This document shows positions 5,449-12,918 of a DNA stretch of 16,408 nucleotides, one piece after another (position 1 is the stretch's first letter; each line of letters begins with the position of its first letter). The position numbers and the translations under genes are program-made. Source of the DNA: RGIG5612 sp045599965. GTDB taxonomy: Bacteria; Bacillota; Clostridia; Lachnospirales; Lachnospiraceae. The notes under the pieces were generated by a model, which was not told the origin of the DNA, did not search any database, and saw nothing but the letters and a program-made list of their open reading frames with translations. The stretch spans positions 1 to 16,408 of the forward strand of contig JAZRXA010000072.1 in NCBI GenBank assembly GCA_045599965.1, in the 5' to 3' direction.

Positions 5449-6405
5449 ATGGAAAACGATAGTAAATTAAGACTGCTATATATAGCAAAGATACTCTTTG
5501 AGAGGACCGATGAGGACAATATGCTCACCGGTAATGAAATTATGCAAATTTTAGAGACGGAGTATGGTATAAGTTCGCACCGCCAAACAATCCCGGCGGA
5601 CATAGACACGCTTAAGATCTTCGGGCTCGACATCGAGGTAATAAGATCAATAAATAATTACTACCATATAGTCTCAAGAGTGTTCGACACGGCGGAAGTA
5701 AAGCTACTTATGGACGCGGTCTCGTCGAGCAAGTTCATCTCAGAAAAGAAGAGCAAAGAGCTAATAGCAAAGCTAAGTAGCTTAGCAAGCGATAAAAAGG
5801 CCGACGAGCTAAAAAGGTTTATCGAAGTCGAAGGCCGAATAAAGGCCAACAACGAAAAGCTCTTCTTAATAGTCGATACGATCAATACGGCGATAAGCAC
5901 AAACAGGAAAGTAGCCTTTAAGTATTTCCGATACGGAAGCGACGTAAACGAATATACCTTTAGCCCATACCGCCTAGTATGGAACGGCGATTATTATTAC
6001 ATGCTCGGCTGGTCAGACAAGCATGAAGACATTGCGACATTTCGAATCGATCGAATAAAGAGCACACCGGAAATATTGGGTGAGAAGGCACATCCTATGC
6101 CGAAGGGCTTTAACCTCAATAAGCATATAAATACGATGTTCCACATGTATAGCAGCGAGCGAGAGAGCGTGACCATGCTTTGCGACAACAAAACGATGGA
6201 CGCAATCGTCGATAAGTTCGGCGCCAAGGTAAAGCCAGAAAAGAAAGACGAAGGCCACTTTAACGTCACCGTCGAGGTCGCCGTAAACCATGTGTTCTAC
6301 AGCTGGGTATTCGGCTTTGGCGGGTTAGTAAAAATCACCGCCCCAACGAAAGTAAAGAACGGGTATAAGGCGATGCTTGAAAGCGCCGCGAGGAGTATGA
6401 AGTAG
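5449..6405 (+). CDS. WYL-domain transcriptional regulator
   Basis: A 318-residue regulator. Residues 1-65 form a winged helix (KLRLLYIAKILFE, then the recognition region SSHRQTIPADIDTLKIFGL). The central WYL domain (about 142-210) shows FSPYRLVWNGDYYYMLGW and ATFRIDRIK; the WCX-type extension follows to about 310. WYL proteins sense ligands, probably nucleic acids or nucleotides, and often control defence loci. A longer frame opens at a TTG at 5398, but that would place the promoter's -10 box inside the gene; ATG 5449 begins exactly where transcription should start. Codon use is richer in G and C than in the TcmP gene two genes downstream, hinting at different origins. It is followed after 12 bases by the 77-residue gene. 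Confidence 0.88.
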   Translation: MENDSKLRLLYIAKILFERTDEDNMLTGNEIMQILETEYGISSHRQTIPADIDTLKIFGLDIEVIRSINNYYHIVSRVFDTAEVKLLMDAVSSSKFISEKKSKELIAKLSSLASDKKADELKRFIEVEGRIKANNEKLFLIVDTINTAISTNRKVAFKYFRYGSDVNEYTFSPYRLVWNGDYYYMLGWSDKHEDIATFRIDRIKSTPEILGEKAHPMPKGFNLNKHINTMFHMYSSERESVTMLCDNKTMDAIVDKFGAKVKPEKKDEGHFNVTVEVAVNHVFYSWVFGFGGLVKITAPTKVKNGYKAMLESAARSMK

Positions 6406-6417
6406 AAGGAGAAGACG

Positions 6418-6651
6418 ATGAAGAAAAAAGAAGATTCAAATCGATTTGGTGTAATGGATGATACTGAAATGGTAGAAGAATTAAAAGAATTCCTTGAGAG
6501 AAGCCAAATCTTAGATGAACAGGCAAAAACAGATAAAGGTTTAAGCTACAATCCGCTCCCGGAGAAAGGGGGATACATAGAACCACCCGATTATTTCTCA
6601 GAGGAGACAAGAAAGAAATATAAGCTGGGAGAGTATGCGGAGGGAAAATAA
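6418..6651 (+). CDS. Small charged protein of unknown function, 77 residues
   Basis: Begins at ATG 6418 with AGAAGGAGAA just upstream and ends at 6649-6651; the TcmP gene starts at the very next base. The protein is acidic-basic mixed and soluble: MKKKEDSNRFGVMDDTEMVE, a predicted helix EELKEFLERSQIL (residues 20-32), and a Pro/Tyr/Gly-rich second half (NPLPEKGGYIEPPDYFSEET). I do not recognise a family. It sits 12 bases after the WYL gene and probably belongs to its transcript. It could be a partner of the regulator or of the TcmP pair; the sequence does not decide. Confidence 0.75.
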   Translation: MKKKEDSNRFGVMDDTEMVEELKEFLERSQILDEQAKTDKGLSYNPLPEKGGYIEPPDYFSEETRKKYKLGEYAEGK

Positions 6652-7911
6652 ATGTCCAAAAATAATACTGATTTTTTTAAAGAGAAAAATAGTTGGTCTG
6701 AGATTAAAGACAATTTATTAGGCGGGTATCTTCCTCAATATTTCCAAAAAGTTTTAAAAACTGGCAAGCCAATTTTTTATGTTGATTGTTTTGCAGGAAA
6801 AGGAAAATTTGAAGATGGAAAAAATGGTTCTCCATTAATTGCTATTGAAATTAGAGAAAAAGCATTAAGCCGTAGTACTATTAGCGATAAAGAAGGCGCA
6901 TTAAATACCTGTTTTATTGACGTTAATTATGCTAATGATTTAAAAAATAATATTGAAAATGTTAATTATTCTTATGGAATACCACAAATAATTTCTGGAA
7001 AATATGAAGAAAAAATTACTGAAATCCTTCGCGAACATTCTAGAGAAAATGTATTTTTATATATTGATCCATATGGAATTAAGTCTTTAGAAAGTTATTT
7101 GTTTGATTCATTTGATAATATGGGATTCAATACTTTTGAAATGTTGATTAATTTCAACTCATTTGGATTTTTAAGAGATGCTTGCCGTGTTATGAAAGTT
7201 AATTATCAACAGGATGATGCTTTTCAAGACTTGGATGAATTAGTTGAGTTTGATCCTACAGTATTTGATTCTAGTCAGAAGTCAATAAATTTGCTTACTT
7301 CAATTGCAGGAGGAGAATATTGGAAAGGTATAGTGAAGGATTTTAAAGAGAATAAAATTAATGGTTATCAAGCTGAAAGAAGGCTATCTCTAGAATATAA
7401 ACAAAGATTGAAAAAGAAAAATAAATATGTTCTTGATATGCCAATAAGACTTAAACCTAATCAACATCCAAAGTATAGAATGATACATGTTAGCAATCAT
7501 GAAGATGGATGTTTTCTTATGGCTCAGAATATGCAAAATCGAAGTGATGAATTGTATATTAATATTCAGCAAGGAGGACAATTATCAATATTTGATATTT
7601 ACAAAGGAATTAATGTGCCGACAAGAACAACAGAGGGTGATTATATTACTCAAAATGAAATAAAACAAAAGATTATTGAAGCACTTAATAATTATAACGA
7701 AGATATAAGACTAACAAAATTCATATCAAATTTTGTTAATGAGAATGGAATACTTTGTTCGTTTAAGATTATACATGAATTATTAGAAGAGTTAAACAAA
7801 GAAGGCGTTATTAGAATAATACGTTATCCTGAATTAACTGGAGTAAAGAAGACCCCATCAAAATTTTGGGAAGAAAAAAAGGGACAAATAGTAATAATCA
7901 GGAAACTATAA
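6652..7911 (+). CDS. tcmP: Three-Cys-motif partner protein (TcmP-like)
   Basis: A 419-residue protein matching the TcmP family, whose genes lie next to genes for three-cysteine-motif proteins of the Gp37/Gp68 type. Key segments: an N-terminal KNSWSEIKDNLLGGYLPQYF (12-31), YVDCFAGKGKF with G-S-P-L-I-A (43-64), FLYIDPYG (135-142) and FEMLINFNSFGF (162-173). The Y-V-D-x-F-A-G-x-G motif resembles the nucleotide-binding loop of SAM-dependent methyltransferases and DPYG recalls an N6-methylase catalytic motif, so a methyltransferase-like fold is likely, but no activity is established. The C-terminal part (345-419) resembles a winged helix. GGAGGG precedes the ATG. The partner gene starts two bases after this stop. 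The gene is much richer in A+T than the WYL gene. Confidence 0.8.
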   Translation: MSKNNTDFFKEKNSWSEIKDNLLGGYLPQYFQKVLKTGKPIFYVDCFAGKGKFEDGKNGSPLIAIEIREKALSRSTISDKEGALNTCFIDVNYANDLKNNIENVNYSYGIPQIISGKYEEKITEILREHSRENVFLYIDPYGIKSLESYLFDSFDNMGFNTFEMLINFNSFGFLRDACRVMKVNYQQDDAFQDLDELVEFDPTVFDSSQKSINLLTSIAGGEYWKGIVKDFKENKINGYQAERRLSLEYKQRLKKKNKYVLDMPIRLKPNQHPKYRMIHVSNHEDGCFLMAQNMQNRSDELYINIQQGGQLSIFDIYKGINVPTRTTEGDYITQNEIKQKIIEALNNYNEDIRLTKFISNFVNENGILCSFKIIHELLEELNKEGVIRIIRYPELTGVKKTPSKFWEEKKGQIVIIRKL

Positions 7912-7913
7912 TT

Positions 7914-8687
7914 ATGAAGCAGGTAAGAGGATATATAACAAGACAAACAATGCTTTATAAAACGGGTGTTGAATATGGTGATTATACAATGAACCATGTT
8001 CTAGGTTGTGCGCATGGATGCAAATTTCCTTGTTATGCGTATCTTCAAAAGAAACGATTTGGCCAGATAAAAGATTATAATGAATGGATTCAACCGTATT
8101 TGGTATCTAATACATTAGAGCTGCTTGACAAGGAAATTCCACGACTAAAAGACAAAATATCATCAGTACAACTTTGTTTTTCTACTGACCCGTTTATGTA
8201 TGGATATGATGAGATAAAGAAAATGAGTATTGCTTCGATAAAAAAGTTGAATGAAGCAGATATAAAATGTACAGTGTTGACTAAGGGGATTCTTCCAATG
8301 GAATTAAGTAAATTGAAAAAAATAAATGAATATGGAATCACCCTAGTATCTTTGGATAAAGAATTTAGAAGTAAAATGGAACCTGGAACAGCGCCATATT
8401 CAAAAAGAATCACATCCTTAGAAAAAATGCATGAGAAAGGTTATAAAACATGGGTGAGTATTGAACCGTATCCAACACCAAATATAGTTAATCAAAAGCT
8501 TGAAGATGTTTTGAAAGAAATAGAATTTGTCGATAAAATTATTTTTGGGAGAACAAACTATAGCAAAGAAGTTTCATCTTATCTGAATTATAAGGAATTC
8601 TACAATGAGTGTGCATCACAAATCATTGATTTTTGTAAAAAAAATAAAAAAGATTATCATATAAAACATGGAACTATAACAAAATGA
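7914..8687 (+). CDS. Three-cysteine radical-SAM-like protein, TcmP partner (Gp37/Gp68-type)
   Basis: A 257-residue protein. The cysteine cluster GCAHGCKFPCYAY gives C32-x3-C36-x3-C40, one residue longer than the classical radical-SAM C-x3-C-x2-C and followed by Y-A as in the spore-photoproduct-lyase-like group. CFSTDPFMYGYDE (about 86-98), CTVLTKG (119-125) and WVSIEPYPTP (about 179-188) continue that pattern. An iron-sulfur cluster protein using SAM is likely; the substrate is unknown. I chose ATG 7914, two bases after the TcmP stop with AGGAAA upstream, rather than a TTG at 7866 inside that gene. The tight spacing argues that the pair works together. Confidence 0.72.
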   Translation: MKQVRGYITRQTMLYKTGVEYGDYTMNHVLGCAHGCKFPCYAYLQKKRFGQIKDYNEWIQPYLVSNTLELLDKEIPRLKDKISSVQLCFSTDPFMYGYDEIKKMSIASIKKLNEADIKCTVLTKGILPMELSKLKKINEYGITLVSLDKEFRSKMEPGTAPYSKRITSLEKMHEKGYKTWVSIEPYPTPNIVNQKLEDVLKEIEFVDKIIFGRTNYSKEVSSYLNYKEFYNECASQIIDFCKKNKKDYHIKHGTITK

Positions 8688-8784
8688 TATAATTATTATG
8701 ATAAAATACAGTATTTAATGCTGTGAAATTATTATCAAAAGCATATAGATAAAAAGAAAAATTAATAAAACAAATGAGAAAGTT

Positions 8785-8825
8785 ATGTTAAAAGCGTCAA
8801 ATATTTTATTTGACGCTTTTAACAT
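8785..8825. promoter_or_regulatory. 18-bp perfect inverted repeat, probable operator of the methyltransferase gene
   Basis: Arms 8785-8802 and 8808-8825 are perfect complements around ATTTT; each arm carries AAAAGCGTCAAAT or its complement. The -35 box TTGACG (8810-8815) lies within the right arm, so a protein bound here would block the promoter. The N-terminal HTH of the methyltransferase itself is the natural candidate. A terminator role for the upstream operon is less likely because there is no T run. Confidence 0.75.
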
Positions 8826-8838
8826 ATAGAGATATAAT
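8810..8838 (+). promoter_or_regulatory. Promoter of the methyltransferase gene
   Basis: TTGACG (8810-8815), 17-base spacer, TATAAT (8833-8838). AAGGAG follows 9 bases before ATG 8865. The remaining gap from 8688 to 8784 shows only A+T-rich DNA. Confidence 0.85.
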
Positions 8839-8864
8839 TTTCATATATATTAAGGAGAAAAATC

Positions 8865-10412
8865 ATGAAAGCAAATTATGATAAATTATTAAAATTATTA
8901 ATAGATAAGAAGATGTCAAAAACAGATTTGCGAATATGCGCAAAAATTAGTAGTAGTACACTAGCAAAAATTGGAAAACAGGAAATTGTAAGTGCTGATG
9001 TTTTGTCAAAAATATGCAATGTATTACAATGCGATGTTGACGATATCATGGAATTAGTAAAGGACGAGAATGAAGAATATATTGTTAAAGACTGTCCTAA
9101 TAAGTTAAAAGTGGTTTCTTTATTTTCCGGAGCAGGAGGGATGGATCTTGGATTTGTTAAAGCAGGGTTTAATATAATTTGGGCAAATGATTTTTTTGAA
9201 GATGCCGTAAATTCGTATAGAAAGAATATTGGAAAACATATGATACATGGAGACATTACACAAATTTCAAGTAATGATATTCCAGATGGAGCAGATGTAA
9301 TTATAGGAGGATTTCCTTGCCAAGGTTTTTCAGTAGCAAATACAAAAAGATCAATGGAAGATAAAAGAAACTTCCTATATAAAGAAATGCTTAGGATAAT
9401 AAAAGATAAAAAACCAAAATTTTTTGTTGCAGAAAATGTAAAAGGTCTTCTTTCCATGGATAAAGGGAAAGTTATAGAAATGATAAAATCAGATTTTGAA
9501 AATTTAGGATATCATGTAGATGCACGTGTGCTGAATGCCGCAGAATATGGAGTTCCTCAAGCTCGTGAAAGAGTTGTAATTATTGGAAATAATATAGGAG
9601 TTGAAAATCCTTATCCTAAGATTACGCATTATATAGAAGGAACTACAAAAAATATCCAAGGTCTTAAACCTGCGTTTACAACAGAACAAGCAATTGGATT
9701 TTTAGCAAATAAAAAAATTACAAAGAATCATTTTTCTATTAGCCGTGAAGAATTAGAAAAACATATAAAAAAGACAAATATTACTGACATTAAAGGATTT
9801 TTTGAAATTATAGGAGTTAGTCCTAAATGCGAAAAAATAGTTATTTCTAATCATGAAGCAGCAGAAAATGTTGCTGATACATTTTGGGGAAGGAAATATG
9901 AAGTTAATCAGCATGATATATGTGATTATCTAAGATATTGGAGAGATAAAGCAGGATGGACAACAAACAAAGTTGACGAACATTTTGGTTATTCTTATAC
10001 GGCGGGACATTGGTTCAGAAAAGATAATAATTCTGGAAGCATACCTAAACCAGAGGATTGGTGGGAATTAAAAAAAATGTTTAATTTTGATAATAAATAT
10101 GATCAAGCCGTTACCACATTGGTTGAAAAGGAAATAAAATTTGAACAATCACTTCGTATTACAAATTGGGATAGACCAAGCGATACGATAACAGCAACAA
10201 GCCCAGAAATACATATTAATAAAATGAGAAGGTTGAGCGCAAGAGAGTGTGCAATATTACAATCATTTCCGATGGAATATGAATTTACAGGTAGCTTAAA
10301 CAAAATGTATACCCAAATTGGTAATGCGGTTCCTGTAAAACTTGCAACAAAAATAGCGAAGGGCATTAGTAAAACACTTAAAGAATACAATAAAAATTAT
10401 AAAAATGATTAA
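8865..10412 (+). CDS. HTH-fused C5 cytosine DNA methyltransferase (type II)
   Basis: A 515-residue enzyme that transfers a methyl group from SAM to C5 of cytosine in DNA. Residues 1-66 are an XRE/HTH_26-type DNA-binding domain; the catalytic domain starts at 81. Motif I is FSGAGG (87-92), motif IV is PCQ with nucleophile C152, motif VI is ENV (190-192), motif VIII is QARER (232-236), motif IX is RLSARECAILQSFP (about 446-459) and motif X is TQIGNAVP (483-490). The target-recognition region between VIII and IX is long (about 210 residues) and holds a second helical segment, DYLRYWRDKAGW ... HWFR ... PEDWWELKKMF (about 363-416), like modules appended to other DNA methylases. All catalytic residues are present. 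The gene faces the endonuclease gene. Autorepression through the palindrome is inferred. Confidence 0.93.
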   Translation: MKANYDKLLKLLIDKKMSKTDLRICAKISSSTLAKIGKQEIVSADVLSKICNVLQCDVDDIMELVKDENEEYIVKDCPNKLKVVSLFSGAGGMDLGFVKAGFNIIWANDFFEDAVNSYRKNIGKHMIHGDITQISSNDIPDGADVIIGGFPCQGFSVANTKRSMEDKRNFLYKEMLRIIKDKKPKFFVAENVKGLLSMDKGKVIEMIKSDFENLGYHVDARVLNAAEYGVPQARERVVIIGNNIGVENPYPKITHYIEGTTKNIQGLKPAFTTEQAIGFLANKKITKNHFSISREELEKHIKKTNITDIKGFFEIIGVSPKCEKIVISNHEAAENVADTFWGRKYEVNQHDICDYLRYWRDKAGWTTNKVDEHFGYSYTAGHWFRKDNNSGSIPKPEDWWELKKMFNFDNKYDQAVTTLVEKEIKFEQSLRITNWDRPSDTITATSPEIHINKMRRLSARECAILQSFPMEYEFTGSLNKMYTQIGNAVPVKLATKIAKGISKTLKEYNKNYKND

Positions 10413-10424
10413 TCTATTAAAATA

Positions 10425-10452
10425 AAAAAAGATGACCTAAGTCATCTTTTTT
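10425..10452. terminator. Bidirectional terminator between methyltransferase and endonuclease
   Basis: A perfect 12-bp stem (10425-10436 with 10441-10452), loop CTAA, with A and T runs on both sides so that it works in either direction. The endonuclease stop codon (10451-10453) overlaps it. Confidence 0.93.
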
Positions 10453-11278
10453 ATTCTTCGGTATATGAATCAAAATTTTCTAAATAAAAGCTAAGCTTGT
10501 TTTTTACCCAATCAGACATTTGAGGATTTTTATGTATAATACGAACTCTTTTTTTATTGCCGTCTAGTAGTTCAAATGTGGGGATTTTACTGAAATTAAA
10601 TCTTGTTTTTCCAGGATTTTTGCCTGCTCGTAGTGGTCGATTTTGATAATGTTCTTCTAGACGTCCGTTAGGCATACACATTATTGATACTAATTCAGGC
10701 AGTAAGGTCAAACTATTATTTAAAAGGCATACAAAGTAAGTAAGTGCAATTTTTTTATCCCCATTACGTTTAGTATAATAATAAGGAATATTAGGAGCAT
10801 ATAAATCAATACGCTCGTTGGCTTTTCCTTCGTTAATAATTATATTTCCACGATATGAGTTTTGATTTTCTCCTATGAAAATGCTGTTGGTGAAGTCTCC
10901 AATATTATCATTGGTGTTTCCCTTATTGTTTTTTTTCGTTCCTTCATTTGTGGTTACAGACTTTAAGTCAATATGAATATATGCGTCATCAACCTCAAAA
11001 AATAAATCAGAACTGACAGGACTTGAATTTGGGCGTCCTGCAATTTTACCATTTAATAAAGCGTATATTATTCGTTCACAACCCACATCAAATTCCGAGA
11101 TTCCTCCGTTTTCTGTGCCATATCTTCCATCCCAATCAGCTCGAATATCTTTCATTGTTTCAATTCCTGATACAATTTCGTCCTCGCAAAATTTTAAGAA
11201 ATACCAATATTTCATTAGATATTTGTGCTCAAGCTTTTCTATTTCTTCCAAAGAAATATTAGAGTTATCAAATGACAT
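10451..11278 (-). CDS. Type II restriction endonuclease, PD-(D/E)XK type
   Basis: A 275-residue protein convergent with the C5 methyltransferase and almost certainly its partner. Residues 83-108 (PNSSPVSSDLFFEVDDAYIH then IDLKSV) hold a PD-(D/E)XK nuclease core: D91, then D104-x-K106, with hydrophobic strands around them. An upstream acidic helix (E68 in GCERIIYALL) fits the fold. A basic C terminus (NKKRVRIIHKNPQMSDWVKN) may contact DNA. The enzyme should cut the sequence methylated by its neighbour; the site cannot be read from sequence. It has its own promoter (11300-11327) and an AGGGGGG ribosome binding site. No separate controller protein is encoded; control probably comes from the methyltransferase HTH. 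I do not recognise a specific prototype. Confidence 0.82.
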   Translation of the reverse strand: MSFDNSNISLEEIEKLEHKYLMKYWYFLKFCEDEIVSGIETMKDIRADWDGRYGTENGGISEFDVGCERIIYALLNGKIAGRPNSSPVSSDLFFEVDDAYIHIDLKSVTTNEGTKKNNKGNTNDNIGDFTNSIFIGENQNSYRGNIIINEGKANERIDLYAPNIPYYYTKRNGDKKIALTYFVCLLNNSLTLLPELVSIMCMPNGRLEEHYQNRPLRAGKNPGKTRFNFSKIPTFELLDGNKKRVRIIHKNPQMSDWVKNKLSFYLENFDSYTEE

Positions 11279-11299
11279 AATATCCCCCCTTTTTTTGAA

Positions 11300-11327
11300 A
11301 TTATAACAAATGAAAAATGCAATGTAA
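11300..11327 (-). promoter_or_regulatory. Promoter of the endonuclease gene
   Basis: Minus-strand TTACAT (11322-11327), 16-base spacer, extended -10 TG-T-TATAAT (TATAAT at 11300-11305). The gap from here to the next promoter at 11500 holds nothing else I can name. Confidence 0.65.
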
Positions 11328-11499
11328 GCAATTATGTAATCTGGGAAAACTCTAGCTTATTAGATTATTATAATTGCAATTCTACTTCGTTGAGAATTAT
11401 TGTGTAAGTGGATGCATATAACGTAGTAGATAAATGTAATTTTCAAAAGCCAGTATAAAACAATTGAAAAAAATATAAAAACAAGCAAATATAAATCTA

Positions 11500-11528
11500 T
11501 TGACAAATATATTTACAATGTATAGAAT
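11500..11528 (+). promoter_or_regulatory. Promoter of the XRE-PIN-membrane operon
   Basis: Consensus TTGACA (11500-11505), 17-base spacer, TAGAAT (11523-11528). AGAGGAG follows, 9 bases before ATG 11554. Confidence 0.85.
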
Positions 11529-11553
11529 AATAAAAAAAGAGGAGAAAAGCCTT

Positions 11554-12006
11554 ATGAAAGAAATAGAGAGAATGCAAAAAAACTTATTACTTATTAGAAG
11601 AACTGTTGGATGGACAGCTGAAGAATTTGGTGATCGTATAGGAGTAACTAGACAAACAATTAATAATATTGAATCAGGAAGAAATAACCTTACGAAGACA
11701 CAATATATTGCAATGCGTAGTGTTCTTGACGCAGAAATTACTTCCCACAAAGAAGAGACAGAAATGTTAAAACTTTTTTTAGACGTCTTTGTTGATAATC
11801 CGGATAAATACAAAAAAGAAGTTAGAGATAAGTTGTTAAATCAGGCAAATATGGTTACACCTTCTATTTTGGCTCATACGTCAACACGCAAGGATGTTTC
11901 TGAAACTATAATAGCGTTAGCAACGGGAATGGGAATAGTAATTTCTGCGATTTTAGTAGGTTCAAGCTCGTGGATAGCAAAAATACTTCTCAAGAAGAAA
12001 GACTGA
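11554..12006 (+). CDS. Membrane-anchored XRE-family regulator
   Basis: A 150-residue protein. Residues 8-60 are an HTH_3 domain close to the short YgzD/YozG type (NLLLIRRTVGWTAEEFGDRI, then GVTRQTINNIESGRNNLTKTQ). A charged helical middle (63-110) leads to one strongly hydrophobic segment at about 118-145 (IIALATGMGIVISAILVGSS), followed by KKK, so the C terminus is predicted to sit in the membrane. A longer frame from a TTG at 11500 would start inside the -35 box and is rejected; ATG 11554 has AGAGGAG at good spacing. First of three genes that each have a predicted membrane helix. A DNA-binding domain tethered to the membrane suggests signal reception or a membrane-bound antitoxin (inference). 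Confidence 0.87.
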   Translation: MKEIERMQKNLLLIRRTVGWTAEEFGDRIGVTRQTINNIESGRNNLTKTQYIAMRSVLDAEITSHKEETEMLKLFLDVFVDNPDKYKKEVRDKLLNQANMVTPSILAHTSTRKDVSETIIALATGMGIVISAILVGSSSWIAKILLKKKD

Positions 12007-12063
12007 TGTAAAAATACTATAGTAGACAAAACTGTATGTAGTTGATTGAAAAGGAGAATTTTA

Positions 12064-12726
12064 TTGAAAAAAGATTTTAGAGAGTTATTGAAAAATATTG
12101 ATGTAATTATGTTAGATACTTGTTTTGCTATGAGAGACGAGTTTCCGAATTTTATTGAAAGTATAGAAGTTGATCTGCTGTCTTATGATAAAAAAATAAA
12201 AGTAAAAAGTGTTGTAATGGCTGAACTTTGTCGCAAGATGGGTTCCAATGATGAATTGGTTAGAAAAAGAGCCACAAATGCGGTAAGTACAATTGGGTTA
12301 AGACGCAATATTTTTGTTGTGGATGAAGAACGTGTTGATGCAGAAGCTATTCGTAAAGCTTTTGCTGATGCAGAATTTATTTCTGATTTTAGTACTAATA
12401 GAATTAGATATAAAATTGCTTTGTTAACAAACGATCAAAAACTAAGTAATGATATAAATAAATTAAATGAACTAGAAAGTTGTAACGGAAAAGATATAAA
12501 GGTATTCTATTTGAACAATGTTGGTGAAATAGAAGAATCAAAATATGATGTAGAACAAAACGAAAATATTTCAAAGATGACAGACAAAACCTTTGAAAAA
12601 GAAAAAGAAGTATTTCCAAAAGAAATTAAGTATATGTTATATGGCACGGTTTCATTTGTTGCAGGCGTATTAACAGCAAAATATGGTAGAAAGTTTGCAG
12701 AGACAATAGTTAGAGCATTTGCGTAG
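12064..12726 (+). CDS. PIN-domain protein with C-terminal membrane helix
   Basis: A 220-residue protein using a TTG start at 12064, because AAAAGGAG lies directly upstream; the in-frame TTG at 12046 would put that ribosome binding site inside the gene. Residues 12-155 fit a PIN nuclease fold: D18 in VIMLDTC, E54 in VVMAELCRK, D102 in AFADAEF, and the closing ALLTNDQKLSND with D124. PIN domains are metal-dependent RNases, typically VapC-like toxins. Unlike VapC, this protein goes on with a charged linker (160-195) and a membrane segment at about 198-216 (KYMLYGTVSFVAGVLTAKYG). The catalytic acids appear complete. With the upstream HTH-membrane protein it resembles a toxin-antitoxin pair moved to the membrane (inference). 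Confidence 0.8.
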   Translation: MKKDFRELLKNIDVIMLDTCFAMRDEFPNFIESIEVDLLSYDKKIKVKSVVMAELCRKMGSNDELVRKRATNAVSTIGLRRNIFVVDEERVDAEAIRKAFADAEFISDFSTNRIRYKIALLTNDQKLSNDINKLNELESCNGKDIKVFYLNNVGEIEESKYDVEQNENISKMTDKTFEKEKEVFPKEIKYMLYGTVSFVAGVLTAKYGRKFAETIVRAFA

Positions 12727-12741
12727 AGAGGAGAAAAGTAT

Positions 12742-12918
12742 ATGAACAATATAACAACAAATGAATATGGAAATTTCATAACAGAAGTTGCGAAATCTTC
12801 CAATATAAATATCGGGATGCAACAATGGCCAGCAGCAGTAGCAGTCTTGGGAGTGTGTTTGGCTTGGGTTACAGTTGAATGGATTCATCATTTAGACAAA
12901 CAACAAAAAGCATCATAG
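12742..12918 (+). CDS. 58-residue single-pass membrane peptide
   Basis: ATG 12742 follows AGAGGAGAAAA with ideal spacing, 15 bases after the PIN gene. The first 28 residues are polar (MNNITTNEYGNFITEVAKSS), followed by one hydrophobic helix at about 29-47 (WPAAVAVLGVCLAWVTVEWI), then HHLDKQQKAS. No known family is recognised. It is the third gene of the operon and the third with a membrane helix, so it may assemble with the other two in the membrane. Its stop codon lies inside a large hairpin (12911-12968). Confidence 0.78.
   Translation: MNNITTNEYGNFITEVAKSSNINIGMQQWPAAVAVLGVCLAWVTVEWIHHLDKQQKAS

Noticed and set aside
5169..5633. 154-codon minus-strand frame across the Rpn promoter and WYL start
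   Set aside because: It overlaps two promoters and the well-supported WYL gene on the opposite strand; composition is that of a shadow frame.
7866..7913. N-terminal extension of the three-cysteine protein from a TTG inside the TcmP gene
   Set aside because: No ribosome binding site at the TTG; ATG 7914 directly follows the TcmP stop and fits operon spacing.
11500..11553. N-terminal extension of the XRE-membrane gene from a TTG at 11500
   Set aside because: The TTG is the first part of the -35 box TTGACA, and a strong ribosome binding site precedes ATG 11554.
12046..12063. N-terminal extension of the PIN gene from a TTG at 12046
   Set aside because: It would translate the ribosome binding site AAAAGGAG itself; the TTG at 12064 has ideal spacing from it.
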